From Verrucomicrobiota bacterium (GTDB lineage: Bacteria > Verrucomicrobiota > Verrucomicrobiia > Limisphaerales > UBA1100), in assembly GCA_028872645.1 (NCBI GenBank), contig JAPKDK010000030.1, forward strand, positions 1 to 17,403: a stretch of DNA of 17,403 nucleotides, given 5' to 3'. A program made the position numbers and the translations under genes. This document shows positions 7,486 to 14,426 of the stretch, piece after piece (the stretch's first letter is position 1; each line of letters starts with the position of its first letter). A model generated the notes under the pieces. The model was not told where the DNA came from. It did not search any database and saw only the letters and a list, made by a program, of their open reading frames with translations.

Positions 7486-9387
7486 ATGGAAACGACGACC
7501 CAACCCGAGGCGGAACACGGAGGACACCATGATGACCACAATCATGGCCATGCCGAGCAAAGCTTTTTCACCAAATATATTTTCTCAACTGATCACAAAG
7601 TGATCGGCATTCAGTACGGCGTTGGGTCGCTGTTCTTTTTGCTGGTTGGTTTTATTCTTATTATGGGCATGCGCTGGCAAATGGCGAAGCCCAATACGCC
7701 TGTGCCCGTGCTGGGTCCAATCCTTGAGAAGGTGTATGCGCACGAAATCGCCTTGGACGGCGAAGGCAAGACGGTGCCAATTTTTAAAGACGGCAAAATC
7801 ACCGCGAGCGGCTACAATCAATTTGGCGCGATGCACGGCACCATCATGGTTTTTCTCGCGATCGTGCCGCTTGGGTTTGCGGCGTTTGGCAACTACATCG
7901 TGCCGCTGCAAATCGGCGCCCCCGACATGTGTTTTCCGCGCGTGAACATGGCCAGCTTCTGGGCATTTTTTGCCGGCTGCACGGTGATGACGGTCAGTTT
8001 CTTTATCCCGGGCGGAGCTGCGCAGGCAGGGTGGACATCGTATTCTCCATTGGCCTCGGTGATCCCCACCGATGGGCAAACCTATTGGCTCGTCGGCATG
8101 GTGCTCTTGATCACCTCATCACTGCTGGGTGCTGTGAACTTTATCGCCACCATCATCCAATTACGCGCGCCGGGGATGACTTGGTTTCGAATGCCGTTTT
8201 TTGTTTGGGCGCAGTTTGTGACGGCCTTCCTTTTGCTACTCGCCTTCCCGCCGCTTGAAGCCGCTGGTGTTATGCAGTTGATGGATCGCGTTTGTGACAC
8301 GAGCTTCTTCCTGCCTTCGGGCGTGTTTGCCTCCGGCACGGAGCCGATGAATGTAAGCGGTGGCGGCAGCCCGCTGTTGTGGCAGCATTTATTTTGGTTC
8401 CTCGGTCACCCGGAAGTGTACGTGCTCATTCTGCCGGCTATTGGCATGGTGACTGAAATTATTTCCAACAACACGCGCCGCCCGATTTGGGGTTACACAC
8501 TGATGGTCGGCGGCATACTGGTTTTGGGGTTTTTGTCCTTCATCGTGTGGGCGCACCATATGTACCTCACGGGTATGAGTAGCAAAATTGCCACTTTTTT
8601 CCAGACCACCACGATGATTATTTCGATACCATCGGTGATATTGTTGACGTGTCTCTTTATGAGTTTATGGCGGGGGGCAATACGATTTAACACCCCCTCG
8701 ATGTTTGCGCTGGCATTCCTCCCCATGTTCGGAATCGGCGGACTCACCGGACTGCCGTTGGGTTTCAACTTCACCGACTTGCACCTGCATGATTCCTATT
8801 ACGTGATTGCCCACTTCCATTATGTTGTGGCACCGGGAACTATCTTTGCGTTGTTTGCCGGCATTTATTACTGGTTCCCAAAAATGACCGGTCGCCGCAT
8901 GAGCGAGCACTGGGGCAAAGTCCACTTTTGGGGTTCGCTTATTTTCATGAATGTTATTTTCATGCCGATGTTCATTCAGGGCTTCGCCGGGATGAGTCGC
9001 CGCATGAGTGATGGTGGCGCAACTTACTCAATGATCAATAACCCCGATGTCACCTCCGGCGCACTTACGGATTCGGTGATAAATATGAATTCCATGATCA
9101 CTATGGGTGCCTTCGGGATGGGGCTTGTGCAGGTGGTCTTTATCGTGAACTTCTTCTGGAGTATTCGTAACGGCGAGAAAATAAACGACGACAATCCATG
9201 GAAGGCCACCACCCTCGAATGGCAAACTCCCACGCCTCCGCCACACGGAAATTTCCTCACGGAACCCAAAGTGTATCGCGGCCCTTACGAATACAGCAAT
9301 CCGGACATCGACAACGGCGAGGACTTCATAGCCCAAAATGATCCATATAAATCCGCCAGCGAAGAACAAAAAGAGGCAGAAGCCTAA
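7486..9387 (+). CDS. ctaD: Cytochrome c oxidase subunit I (haem-copper oxidase, A family)
   Basis: Catalytic subunit that reduces O2 at the haem a3-CuB centre and pumps protons. It has 633 residues and about twelve membrane helices. Ligands are all present: His117 and His445 (haem a), His443 (haem a3), and His308, His357 and His358 (CuB). Tyr312 in GHPEVY is the residue cross-linked to the CuB histidine. D-channel residues Asp147 and Asn154 (APDMCFPRVN) and Glu310 are present, as is the Mg-site pair His435-Asp436. Odd points: the K-channel lysine position (the K of the usual PTGIKVFSW segment) is Leu386 (codon 8641-8643), within IPSVILLTC. The N-terminus carries a His-rich tract, HGGHHDDHNHGH (11-22). 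The C-terminal 70 residues are hydrophilic. No Shine-Dalgarno precedes the ATG. Confidence 0.97.
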   Translation: METTTQPEAEHGGHHDDHNHGHAEQSFFTKYIFSTDHKVIGIQYGVGSLFFLLVGFILIMGMRWQMAKPNTPVPVLGPILEKVYAHEIALDGEGKTVPIFKDGKITASGYNQFGAMHGTIMVFLAIVPLGFAAFGNYIVPLQIGAPDMCFPRVNMASFWAFFAGCTVMTVSFFIPGGAAQAGWTSYSPLASVIPTDGQTYWLVGMVLLITSSLLGAVNFIATIIQLRAPGMTWFRMPFFVWAQFVTAFLLLLAFPPLEAAGVMQLMDRVCDTSFFLPSGVFASGTEPMNVSGGGSPLLWQHLFWFLGHPEVYVLILPAIGMVTEIISNNTRRPIWGYTLMVGGILVLGFLSFIVWAHHMYLTGMSSKIATFFQTTTMIISIPSVILLTCLFMSLWRGAIRFNTPSMFALAFLPMFGIGGLTGLPLGFNFTDLHLHDSYYVIAHFHYVVAPGTIFALFAGIYYWFPKMTGRRMSEHWGKVHFWGSLIFMNVIFMPMFIQGFAGMSRRMSDGGATYSMINNPDVTSGALTDSVINMNSMITMGAFGMGLVQVVFIVNFFWSIRNGEKINDDNPWKATTLEWQTPTPPPHGNFLTEPKVYRGPYEYSNPDIDNGEDFIAQNDPYKSASEEQKEAEA

Positions 9388-9405
9388 CCCAACTTACTGA
9401 CTGAA

Positions 9406-10554
9406 ATGGAAATCCCATATTACGATAAAGAACGCCCGGACACCGGCCTGTACAACGGGAAAGCGGGCATCTGGCTTTTTCTGGCATCTGAAGTGATGCT
9501 TTTTGGCGCACTGTTTTCCGCCTACGTGCTGCTGCGCGTGGGTGCCGAACCCGGCACGTGGAGTATGGGGTTGATGAATCAATGGGTGGGTGCATTTAAC
9601 ACTCTCATTCTCATCGCCTCCTCCGCAACCATCGTGATGGCGTGGGTATGCCTGAAGCTCAACGACTGGAAAGGTTTCCGCAAATGGAAATGGGCCACCG
9701 TTGTTTTTGCCTTCATCTTTCTCATCGTAAAATGGAGCTACGAATGGCCGGCCAAATTTACTCACTACGATGTGACCTTTGTCACCAATGAATCCGCCGC
9801 CAAAGTTTACACAGATGTTCTGGGTCCGGAGTTTCTGAAAACGCAACCCACAATCTGGCAGAAACGATTTGACCCACTAAAAAAAGATGAAAAGAACGCC
9901 CCTGCTTCACAGGTGAAATTGAAAGACAAACCTCTGGATGGTCACATCGTGGGCTACATCGATTCTGAGGGCGCAAAACATGAAGTGGGTGCCGCATGGG
10001 GAATTCCTTTTTGGAGTCATGCTTTCGCCTGGCGACATGATCGCAAAAATATTGAGAAAGAAAGAGACAAGAGCATTCGATACGGCGAAGACGGCCGGCC
10101 AGTTTACAAAGAGGGGCACTTCAGGGATACCTTTCGCGATAAGGATATTAAAGCCATCATCTTCGTTCCCGCTCACGGCACGTGGGACCACAAAGAAAAA
10201 CATGCCGACAGCGGCACCGTGAAATACGCCGAAGCCAATCACGATGGCGGCCATGCCCACAGCGATGGGCACGGATACACCGTCACCATCGCCCGCGAAG
10301 ACATCAGCCGCTTGTCCAGCTACGAACCGGCCCACAGCACTTTCTTTGCCACCTATTACACGCTCACCGGCTTGCACGCATTGCACGTGTTGGGCGGCAT
10401 CCTTGTGATGCTCTACCACTTACTGCCCGTGAGCCGTCGCGTGTACGAAAAAAACCCCGTGCAATACACGAACCGCATTGAGATCACCGGCCTGTTTTGG
10501 CATTTTGTCGACTTAGTTTGGATTTTCCTGTTCCCAATCCTGTACCTTTTATAA
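9406..10554 (+). CDS. ctaE: Cytochrome c oxidase subunit III with a large periplasmic insertion
   Basis: Structural subunit that stabilises subunit I and its proton uptake. It has 382 residues, against about 200 for the short five-helix bacterial form. Helices 1-3 are at about 20-43, 64-84 and 93-112, with the conserved Glu29 in LASEVMLFGALFSAY. Helices 4-5 are at about 311-340 (FFATYYTLTGLHALHVLGG) and 358-382. Between helices 3 and 4 lies a charged region of roughly 195 residues (about 114-309, bases 9745-10332). Family topology puts this loop on the periplasmic side. It contains a His cluster, HDGGHAHSDGHG (279-290). The frame is continuous with no base anomaly, so it is a genuine insertion rather than a frameshift. 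It starts 18 bases after ctaD, and subunit IV follows after 9 bases. Confidence 0.93.
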   Translation: MEIPYYDKERPDTGLYNGKAGIWLFLASEVMLFGALFSAYVLLRVGAEPGTWSMGLMNQWVGAFNTLILIASSATIVMAWVCLKLNDWKGFRKWKWATVVFAFIFLIVKWSYEWPAKFTHYDVTFVTNESAAKVYTDVLGPEFLKTQPTIWQKRFDPLKKDEKNAPASQVKLKDKPLDGHIVGYIDSEGAKHEVGAAWGIPFWSHAFAWRHDRKNIEKERDKSIRYGEDGRPVYKEGHFRDTFRDKDIKAIIFVPAHGTWDHKEKHADSGTVKYAEANHDGGHAHSDGHGYTVTIAREDISRLSSYEPAHSTFFATYYTLTGLHALHVLGGILVMLYHLLPVSRRVYEKNPVQYTNRIEITGLFWHFVDLVWIFLFPILYLL

Positions 10555-10563
10555 AATCGGCTT

Positions 10564-10956
10564 ATGTCAAACGACCATTCACCTGAATATTATAAGAAAA
10601 AATTCATCCCGCTGATTTATCTAGTGGGCAGCATTCTCATCGTGGGCACAATCATCACCTTCGCGGCGGACAAGATGGGCATTGCTGAAAAATGGGGGTT
10701 CATCAACGCCACCATCTTCGCCATGTCTGTGGCTGTGGTGAAAGCCAGCGCGGTCATGTATATTTTCATGCACTTGAAATGGGACATTAAACTGAAAACC
10801 ATTTCCTTGACGCTCGGATGCACAGTAATTTTCTTTATCGGCATGATGTGGCTCACGGTGGGAAGTGAAATCGATTCCAACAAACCCGGACACGAAGAAA
10901 ACACGTGGAACCATGTTGGCCAACCCGAACCGGAAACAGTGCCGACGGAAAGATAA
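10564..10956 (+). CDS. ctaF: Cytochrome c oxidase subunit IV (small bacterial COX4_pro type)
   Basis: Small accessory subunit of 130 residues with three hydrophobic helices (about 15-34, 45-68 and 78-100). The helix-2 segment VVKASAVMYIFMHLKWD is the family signature (Lys, then FMHLK). The C-terminal 30 residues are hydrophilic and should face one side of the membrane. It sits 9 bases after subunit III. Its stop overlaps the next start by one base (TAATG), suggesting translational coupling. Confidence 0.88.
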   Translation: MSNDHSPEYYKKKFIPLIYLVGSILIVGTIITFAADKMGIAEKWGFINATIFAMSVAVVKASAVMYIFMHLKWDIKLKTISLTLGCTVIFFIGMMWLTVGSEIDSNKPGHEENTWNHVGQPEPETVPTER

Positions 10957-11384
10957 TGTCGCTTAAAGCATTCCATCTCATATTCGTGATTGCATCAATC
11001 CTGCTTGGGTTGGGCGTCGGAGGCTGGGGGGTTCAAGAATACCGCACTTACGGCGAACTGGGGCCATTGATGATCGGGATTATCTTCTTCGCTATGGGCA
11101 TCGTCCTTTTCTTTTATGGCCGAAGGATGCTGGAAAAAACCAAAGACATTGGCTACCTCGCCTTGGCCGCAATGTTTATGCTGGAACAAAACGCAAGCGC
11201 CTGTGCAGCATGTTTTGGCGAATCCGATTCGCCGATGGCTGACGGCATGAATGCGGGCATCTTCACGCTGCTCATTGTTGTGGGTGGCACATTGGCGGGC
11301 ATCGCCGGATTTTTTATTTATATCATTCACCGCGGCTCGCGGATGACGAGCCTGGAACTCGAAGGGGATTCCCCCACTGTTTAA
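10956..11384 (+). CDS. Unrecognised membrane protein with a CAACFG motif inside the oxidase operon
   Basis: A 142-residue protein I cannot assign to a named family. Helix 1 is at about 6-24, helix 2 at about 36-54, and a C-terminal helix at about 101-125 ends in positively charged HRGSR. Between them, residues 66-82 (GYLALAAMFMLEQNASA) look like a signal peptide with an A-x-A end. They run straight into CAACFGESDSPMADGMNAG (83-101) with Cys83 and Cys86. I recall small PVC proteins beginning with a signal peptide followed by a similar CAVCFG-type motif, so this may be a fusion of a two-helix domain with such a protein. A role in copper handling or as an extra oxidase subunit is inferred only from the CxxC and the position between subunits IV and II. 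The start at 10956 overlaps the ctaF stop; an in-frame ATG at 10905 lies inside ctaF and is less likely. Confidence 0.8.
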   Translation: MSLKAFHLIFVIASILLGLGVGGWGVQEYRTYGELGPLMIGIIFFAMGIVLFFYGRRMLEKTKDIGYLALAAMFMLEQNASACAACFGESDSPMADGMNAGIFTLLIVVGGTLAGIAGFFIYIIHRGSRMTSLELEGDSPTV

Positions 11385-11390
11385 TTTTTC

Positions 11391-12377
11391 ATGAACAAAA
11401 AGTATATTGGTCTTATTTTCGGTGCCATTGCCGGCGTGGTGGTGGCTGTGCTTCTCGTTAACTCCGGCAAGGATGAAGGCACCAATACATTTACCGCCTT
11501 TGATTCCACGGTGAAATATACGATGACCGAGTTGTTCAAGTCACCTCCACCCATCACGGAGCATGGCTGGAATGTCGATCGCGTGCTGGTGTTTGTGCAT
11601 GTATTGATGGGTGTATTGTTCGCGGGATGGACCCTTTATTTTCTTTATTGCATATTCAAATTTCGTGAGTCCAATCATCCCAAGGCGGACTACTTCGGTG
11701 CCCGATCGAAATTCTGGTCCACGCTCGTGGAATACGGCGTAATCGCCGTCGAGGTCGTATTGATCGTTTGTTTCGCAATCCCCCTTTGGGCGGAAGTGAT
11801 GAATGACGAAAAGCTCGCGGAAATTAAAGCACAAGCCAAAGATGGCAGTGGGTTGGAAATTCATATTCTCGCAAAGCAATTTGACTGGAGCGCTCGCTAC
11901 GCGGGGACTGATGGTGAATTTGCTCAACAGGACATTCGCTTTGCAGATAAATCGAACAACCCTTTCGGGCTCGATCCGAATGATGCTTCCATTGACGACG
12001 TTCTGGTGCTGGCCGCCAAAGATCGCAAAGGCGCAATAGTGGTGCCGGCGGATACGGCTGTGGCATTAAAGATCACCTCAATGGATGTGATTCACTCCTT
12101 CAAAGTGCTGCCGTTGCGGGTTTGCAAAGACGCCATTCCCGGACTGCAGTTGCCCATTCATTTTGAAGCAAAAACAAAATATCTTGACCCCAAAGAGGAG
12201 AACAAAGATGGCGAACATGTTTTCCTCATCACCTGCGCTCAGCTCTGCGGGGATGGTCATGGCTCGATGAATGGCTACCTCAAAGTGGTCAGCAAAACAA
12301 AATTCCAGGAATGGATTAAAACGAAGAGTGAGGCGGCTCAACAAGCACGCCGGAATAACCTTGCGGCGGTGAAATAA
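11391..12377 (+). CDS. ctaC: Cytochrome c oxidase subunit II (CuA subunit)
   Basis: Accepts electrons from cytochrome c through the binuclear CuA centre. It has 328 residues. An N-terminal hydrophobic segment (about 5-23, a possible signal anchor) precedes the two usual helices (about 64-90 and 112-134) and a periplasmic cupredoxin domain. CuA ligands are His235 (DVIHSF), Cys282, Cys286, His290 and Met293 in CAQLCGDGHGSM. The position usually occupied by Glu in CSELC is Gln284. The QFDWSARYAGTDGEF segment is also typical. There is no fused cytochrome c domain, so this is an aa3 rather than a caa3 layout. It starts 6 bases after the CAACFG protein, without a Shine-Dalgarno. Confidence 0.95.
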   Translation: MNKKYIGLIFGAIAGVVVAVLLVNSGKDEGTNTFTAFDSTVKYTMTELFKSPPPITEHGWNVDRVLVFVHVLMGVLFAGWTLYFLYCIFKFRESNHPKADYFGARSKFWSTLVEYGVIAVEVVLIVCFAIPLWAEVMNDEKLAEIKAQAKDGSGLEIHILAKQFDWSARYAGTDGEFAQQDIRFADKSNNPFGLDPNDASIDDVLVLAAKDRKGAIVVPADTAVALKITSMDVIHSFKVLPLRVCKDAIPGLQLPIHFEAKTKYLDPKEENKDGEHVFLITCAQLCGDGHGSMNGYLKVVSKTKFQEWIKTKSEAAQQARRNNLAAVK

Positions 12378-12398
12378 CCGTTCACCCTTGAGTCAGCG

Positions 12399-13040
12399 AT
12401 GGCCGATCGCGACACCAAACAGATCATCAAATGGAGCCTGCTCGGCTTCATCATCGTTATGGTTGCCGCCAATTTTTTGGTTGGCACGCGCGAAACCTCA
12501 ACTCCTTCCAGCCAACCCGTGTTGCCGAAAATTAGCACGATCCACTCATTCAGCCTCACGAATCAGTTTGGCAAAAAAATCACACTCAACGACCTGAAGG
12601 GTCGGCCATGGTTGGCTGATATCATTTTCACCCGATGTCCCACCGTGTGCCCGCGTATGACACAAACGCTTGGCGAATTGCGCGCGAAATTGCCGTCAAC
12701 GCTCCGCTACGTTTCACTCACCACTGATCCCGCAAACGACACGCCGGCGGTGATGAAAGCTTTCGCTGAAGCTCACGGCAGCAATGATTCGAACTGGCAT
12801 TTCCTCACCGGCCCTAAAGCGGATCTCATGCGATTGGCCATTGACGATTTGAAGCTCATTTCCGTGCCGAAGGAGGCGAGTAAGCGCGACAACCCCAACG
12901 ACCTCTTTGTGCACAGCAGCCTTTACATACTTGTTGATGCGAAAGGGCGCATTCGGAAATCGTTTGAATACGACACGACAAATCTCTTGGAACAGGTGAA
13001 AATAACACTCAAGCGATTGGAAGCTGAAAATGACCGTTGA
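12399..13040 (+). CDS. SCO1/SenC family copper chaperone
   Basis: Thioredoxin-fold protein that delivers copper to, or reduces the cysteines of, the CuA site. It has 213 residues with one N-terminal membrane anchor (about 11-28), so the domain faces the periplasm. Copper-binding residues are present: Cys80 and Cys84 in FTRCPTVCPRMT and His172 in DLFVHSSLYILVD. It lies 21 bases after ctaC, consistent with serving it. Its last 11 bases overlap the next gene. Confidence 0.93.
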   Translation: MADRDTKQIIKWSLLGFIIVMVAANFLVGTRETSTPSSQPVLPKISTIHSFSLTNQFGKKITLNDLKGRPWLADIIFTRCPTVCPRMTQTLGELRAKLPSTLRYVSLTTDPANDTPAVMKAFAEAHGSNDSNWHFLTGPKADLMRLAIDDLKLISVPKEASKRDNPNDLFVHSSLYILVDAKGRIRKSFEYDTTNLLEQVKITLKRLEAENDR

Positions 13041-13527
13041 TCAAATGCCCGCAATCAATGCCTCGCTCAATGGACTTGCATCCGTTTTCCTTTTGCTTGG
13101 CTATATTTTCATCAAGCAAGACAATCGCACCGCTCATAAGCGTTGCATGATTGCGGCCTTCAGCACCTCGTCCATTTTTCTTGCGTGTTATCTTTGGTAT
13201 CATTATGCCTCGCCCGGACACACGGTGCTGCGGCATCCCGAGGCTTGGGTCAACTATCTCTACTACTTGATCCTCATCACCCACATCATTTTAGCAGTGA
13301 TCATCTTACCGATGGTTTTTATCACGATAAATCACGCCCTACGCCAGCGTTTTGATAAGCACCGACGCATCGCGCGTTGGACGTGGCCCATTTGGATGTA
13401 CGTTTCGGTTACGGGCGTCGTGGTGTATTTGTTTCTATATGTTTTGTTTGCTGAATACACGGAAAAGAAATTGAAAATTGGTGACACCCAAAAACCGCCC
13501 ACCGAAGAAACAGAAAACGGCCAATGA
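13030..13527 (+). CDS. DUF420 membrane protein, CtaM/YozB-like oxidase assembly factor
   Basis: A 165-residue protein with four to five helices. It carries the DUF420 pattern: His36 in TAHKRCMIAAFSTSSIFLACY, His58, His85 in ITHIILAVIILPM, and HRRIARWTWPIWMYVSVTG (111-129). Firmicute members (CtaM in Staphylococcus, YozB in Bacillus) are known to be needed for maturation of haem A/O oxidases. A similar role is inferred from family and position. It overlaps the SCO gene by 11 bases, and the next gene begins inside its stop codon (ATGA). Confidence 0.88.
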   Translation: MTVDQMPAINASLNGLASVFLLLGYIFIKQDNRTAHKRCMIAAFSTSSIFLACYLWYHYASPGHTVLRHPEAWVNYLYYLILITHIILAVIILPMVFITINHALRQRFDKHRRIARWTWPIWMYVSVTGVVVYLFLYVLFAEYTEKKLKIGDTQKPPTEETENGQ

Positions 13528-14426
13528 GGGCCATCATTCACCCGAGCCAATCGCCCGCTCGGGTGGAAGCCCAACGCGCCGATTGCCTGCGGCAGCGAAG
13601 CGTAGCCGCCAAATTTCACTACGAAACCCCGCGCCAAGCCGAGCTTTGGTTGAAACTCCATGCCCAATACGCACCTCCCACGGACATGGCCGCTCCCTAC
13701 AAAACGACCGCCAAGGCGCTGGCGGACACATGGCCGCACCCCAACGGATCCCTGATCGCCCTCGGATGTGGCGGTGGTGAAAAAGATCTCATCATTCTTA
13801 AAGCGCTCCCAGAGGCCACACGATTTATTCCCACCGATGTAAGCGAGCCGTTGGCGCTCAAAACCGCTGAGGCTATCCCAGGCGCAAAGCCCTTGGTGTT
13901 CGACCTTGCGGCAGCTGAGGATTTGCCGGTGTTCCTTGATCAACACGCCGGCCCCAATCGCATCTATACCTTTTTTGGAATCATCCCGAATTTCCCTCCG
14001 AATGAAATTCTACCACAACTCCGGGCACTTCTTAAACCCGAAGACCGTTTGTTGTTGAGCGCCAATCTCGCACCCGACGGAATCACAAATATCTTACCGC
14101 AATATGACAACGCACCCACACGCGAGTGGCTCGGCGAATTCCCCCGAACGCATGGGGCAGGGAAGGGTGAGGTGGAAATCACAATTGAAATGGACGGTCC
14201 ACTTGAACGCATTGCCGCGCATTTCTGTTTTATCGAAACATGCACGATGAGCGCCAACGGCGAGCGGTTTGACTTTATTGCCGGCGACGCATTGCGACTG
14301 TTCGTGTCATATCGTTACACACCTCAATCACTAGCCGAAACTCTAGCATCGCACAACATTGTGATTGAAAATGCTTTTCTTTCCGCCAGCGGGGAAGAAG
14401 GCGTGTTTGTGTGCGGGCTTCAATAA
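13524..14426 (+). CDS. EgtD-like SAM-dependent methyltransferase at the end of the oxidase operon
   Basis: A 300-residue soluble protein resembling the histidine-specific methyltransferase family (EgtD, Pfam Methyltransf_33). Motif I is IALGCGGGEKDLIILKAL (78-95) and motif II is FIPTDVSEPLALKTAEAI. The segment TFFGIIPNFPPNEILPQLR (149-167) matches the EgtD FLGSTIGNFxPxEA region. Near the end, AGDALRLFVSYRYTPQSLAE (253-272) matches the EgtD AGExIRTExSxKYxP region. There, Phe260 stands where EgtD, as I recall it, has the substrate-amine-binding Glu, so histidine may not be the substrate. No egtB or other ergothioneine gene is nearby. Its ATG overlaps the DUF420 stop as ATGA, which implies coupling to the oxidase genes. 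The 3' end overlaps the convergent folate-like gene by 7 bases. Confidence 0.72.
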   Translation: MRAIIHPSQSPARVEAQRADCLRQRSVAAKFHYETPRQAELWLKLHAQYAPPTDMAAPYKTTAKALADTWPHPNGSLIALGCGGGEKDLIILKALPEATRFIPTDVSEPLALKTAEAIPGAKPLVFDLAAAEDLPVFLDQHAGPNRIYTFFGIIPNFPPNEILPQLRALLKPEDRLLLSANLAPDGITNILPQYDNAPTREWLGEFPRTHGAGKGEVEITIEMDGPLERIAAHFCFIETCTMSANGERFDFIAGDALRLFVSYRYTPQSLAETLASHNIVIENAFLSASGEEGVFVCGLQ

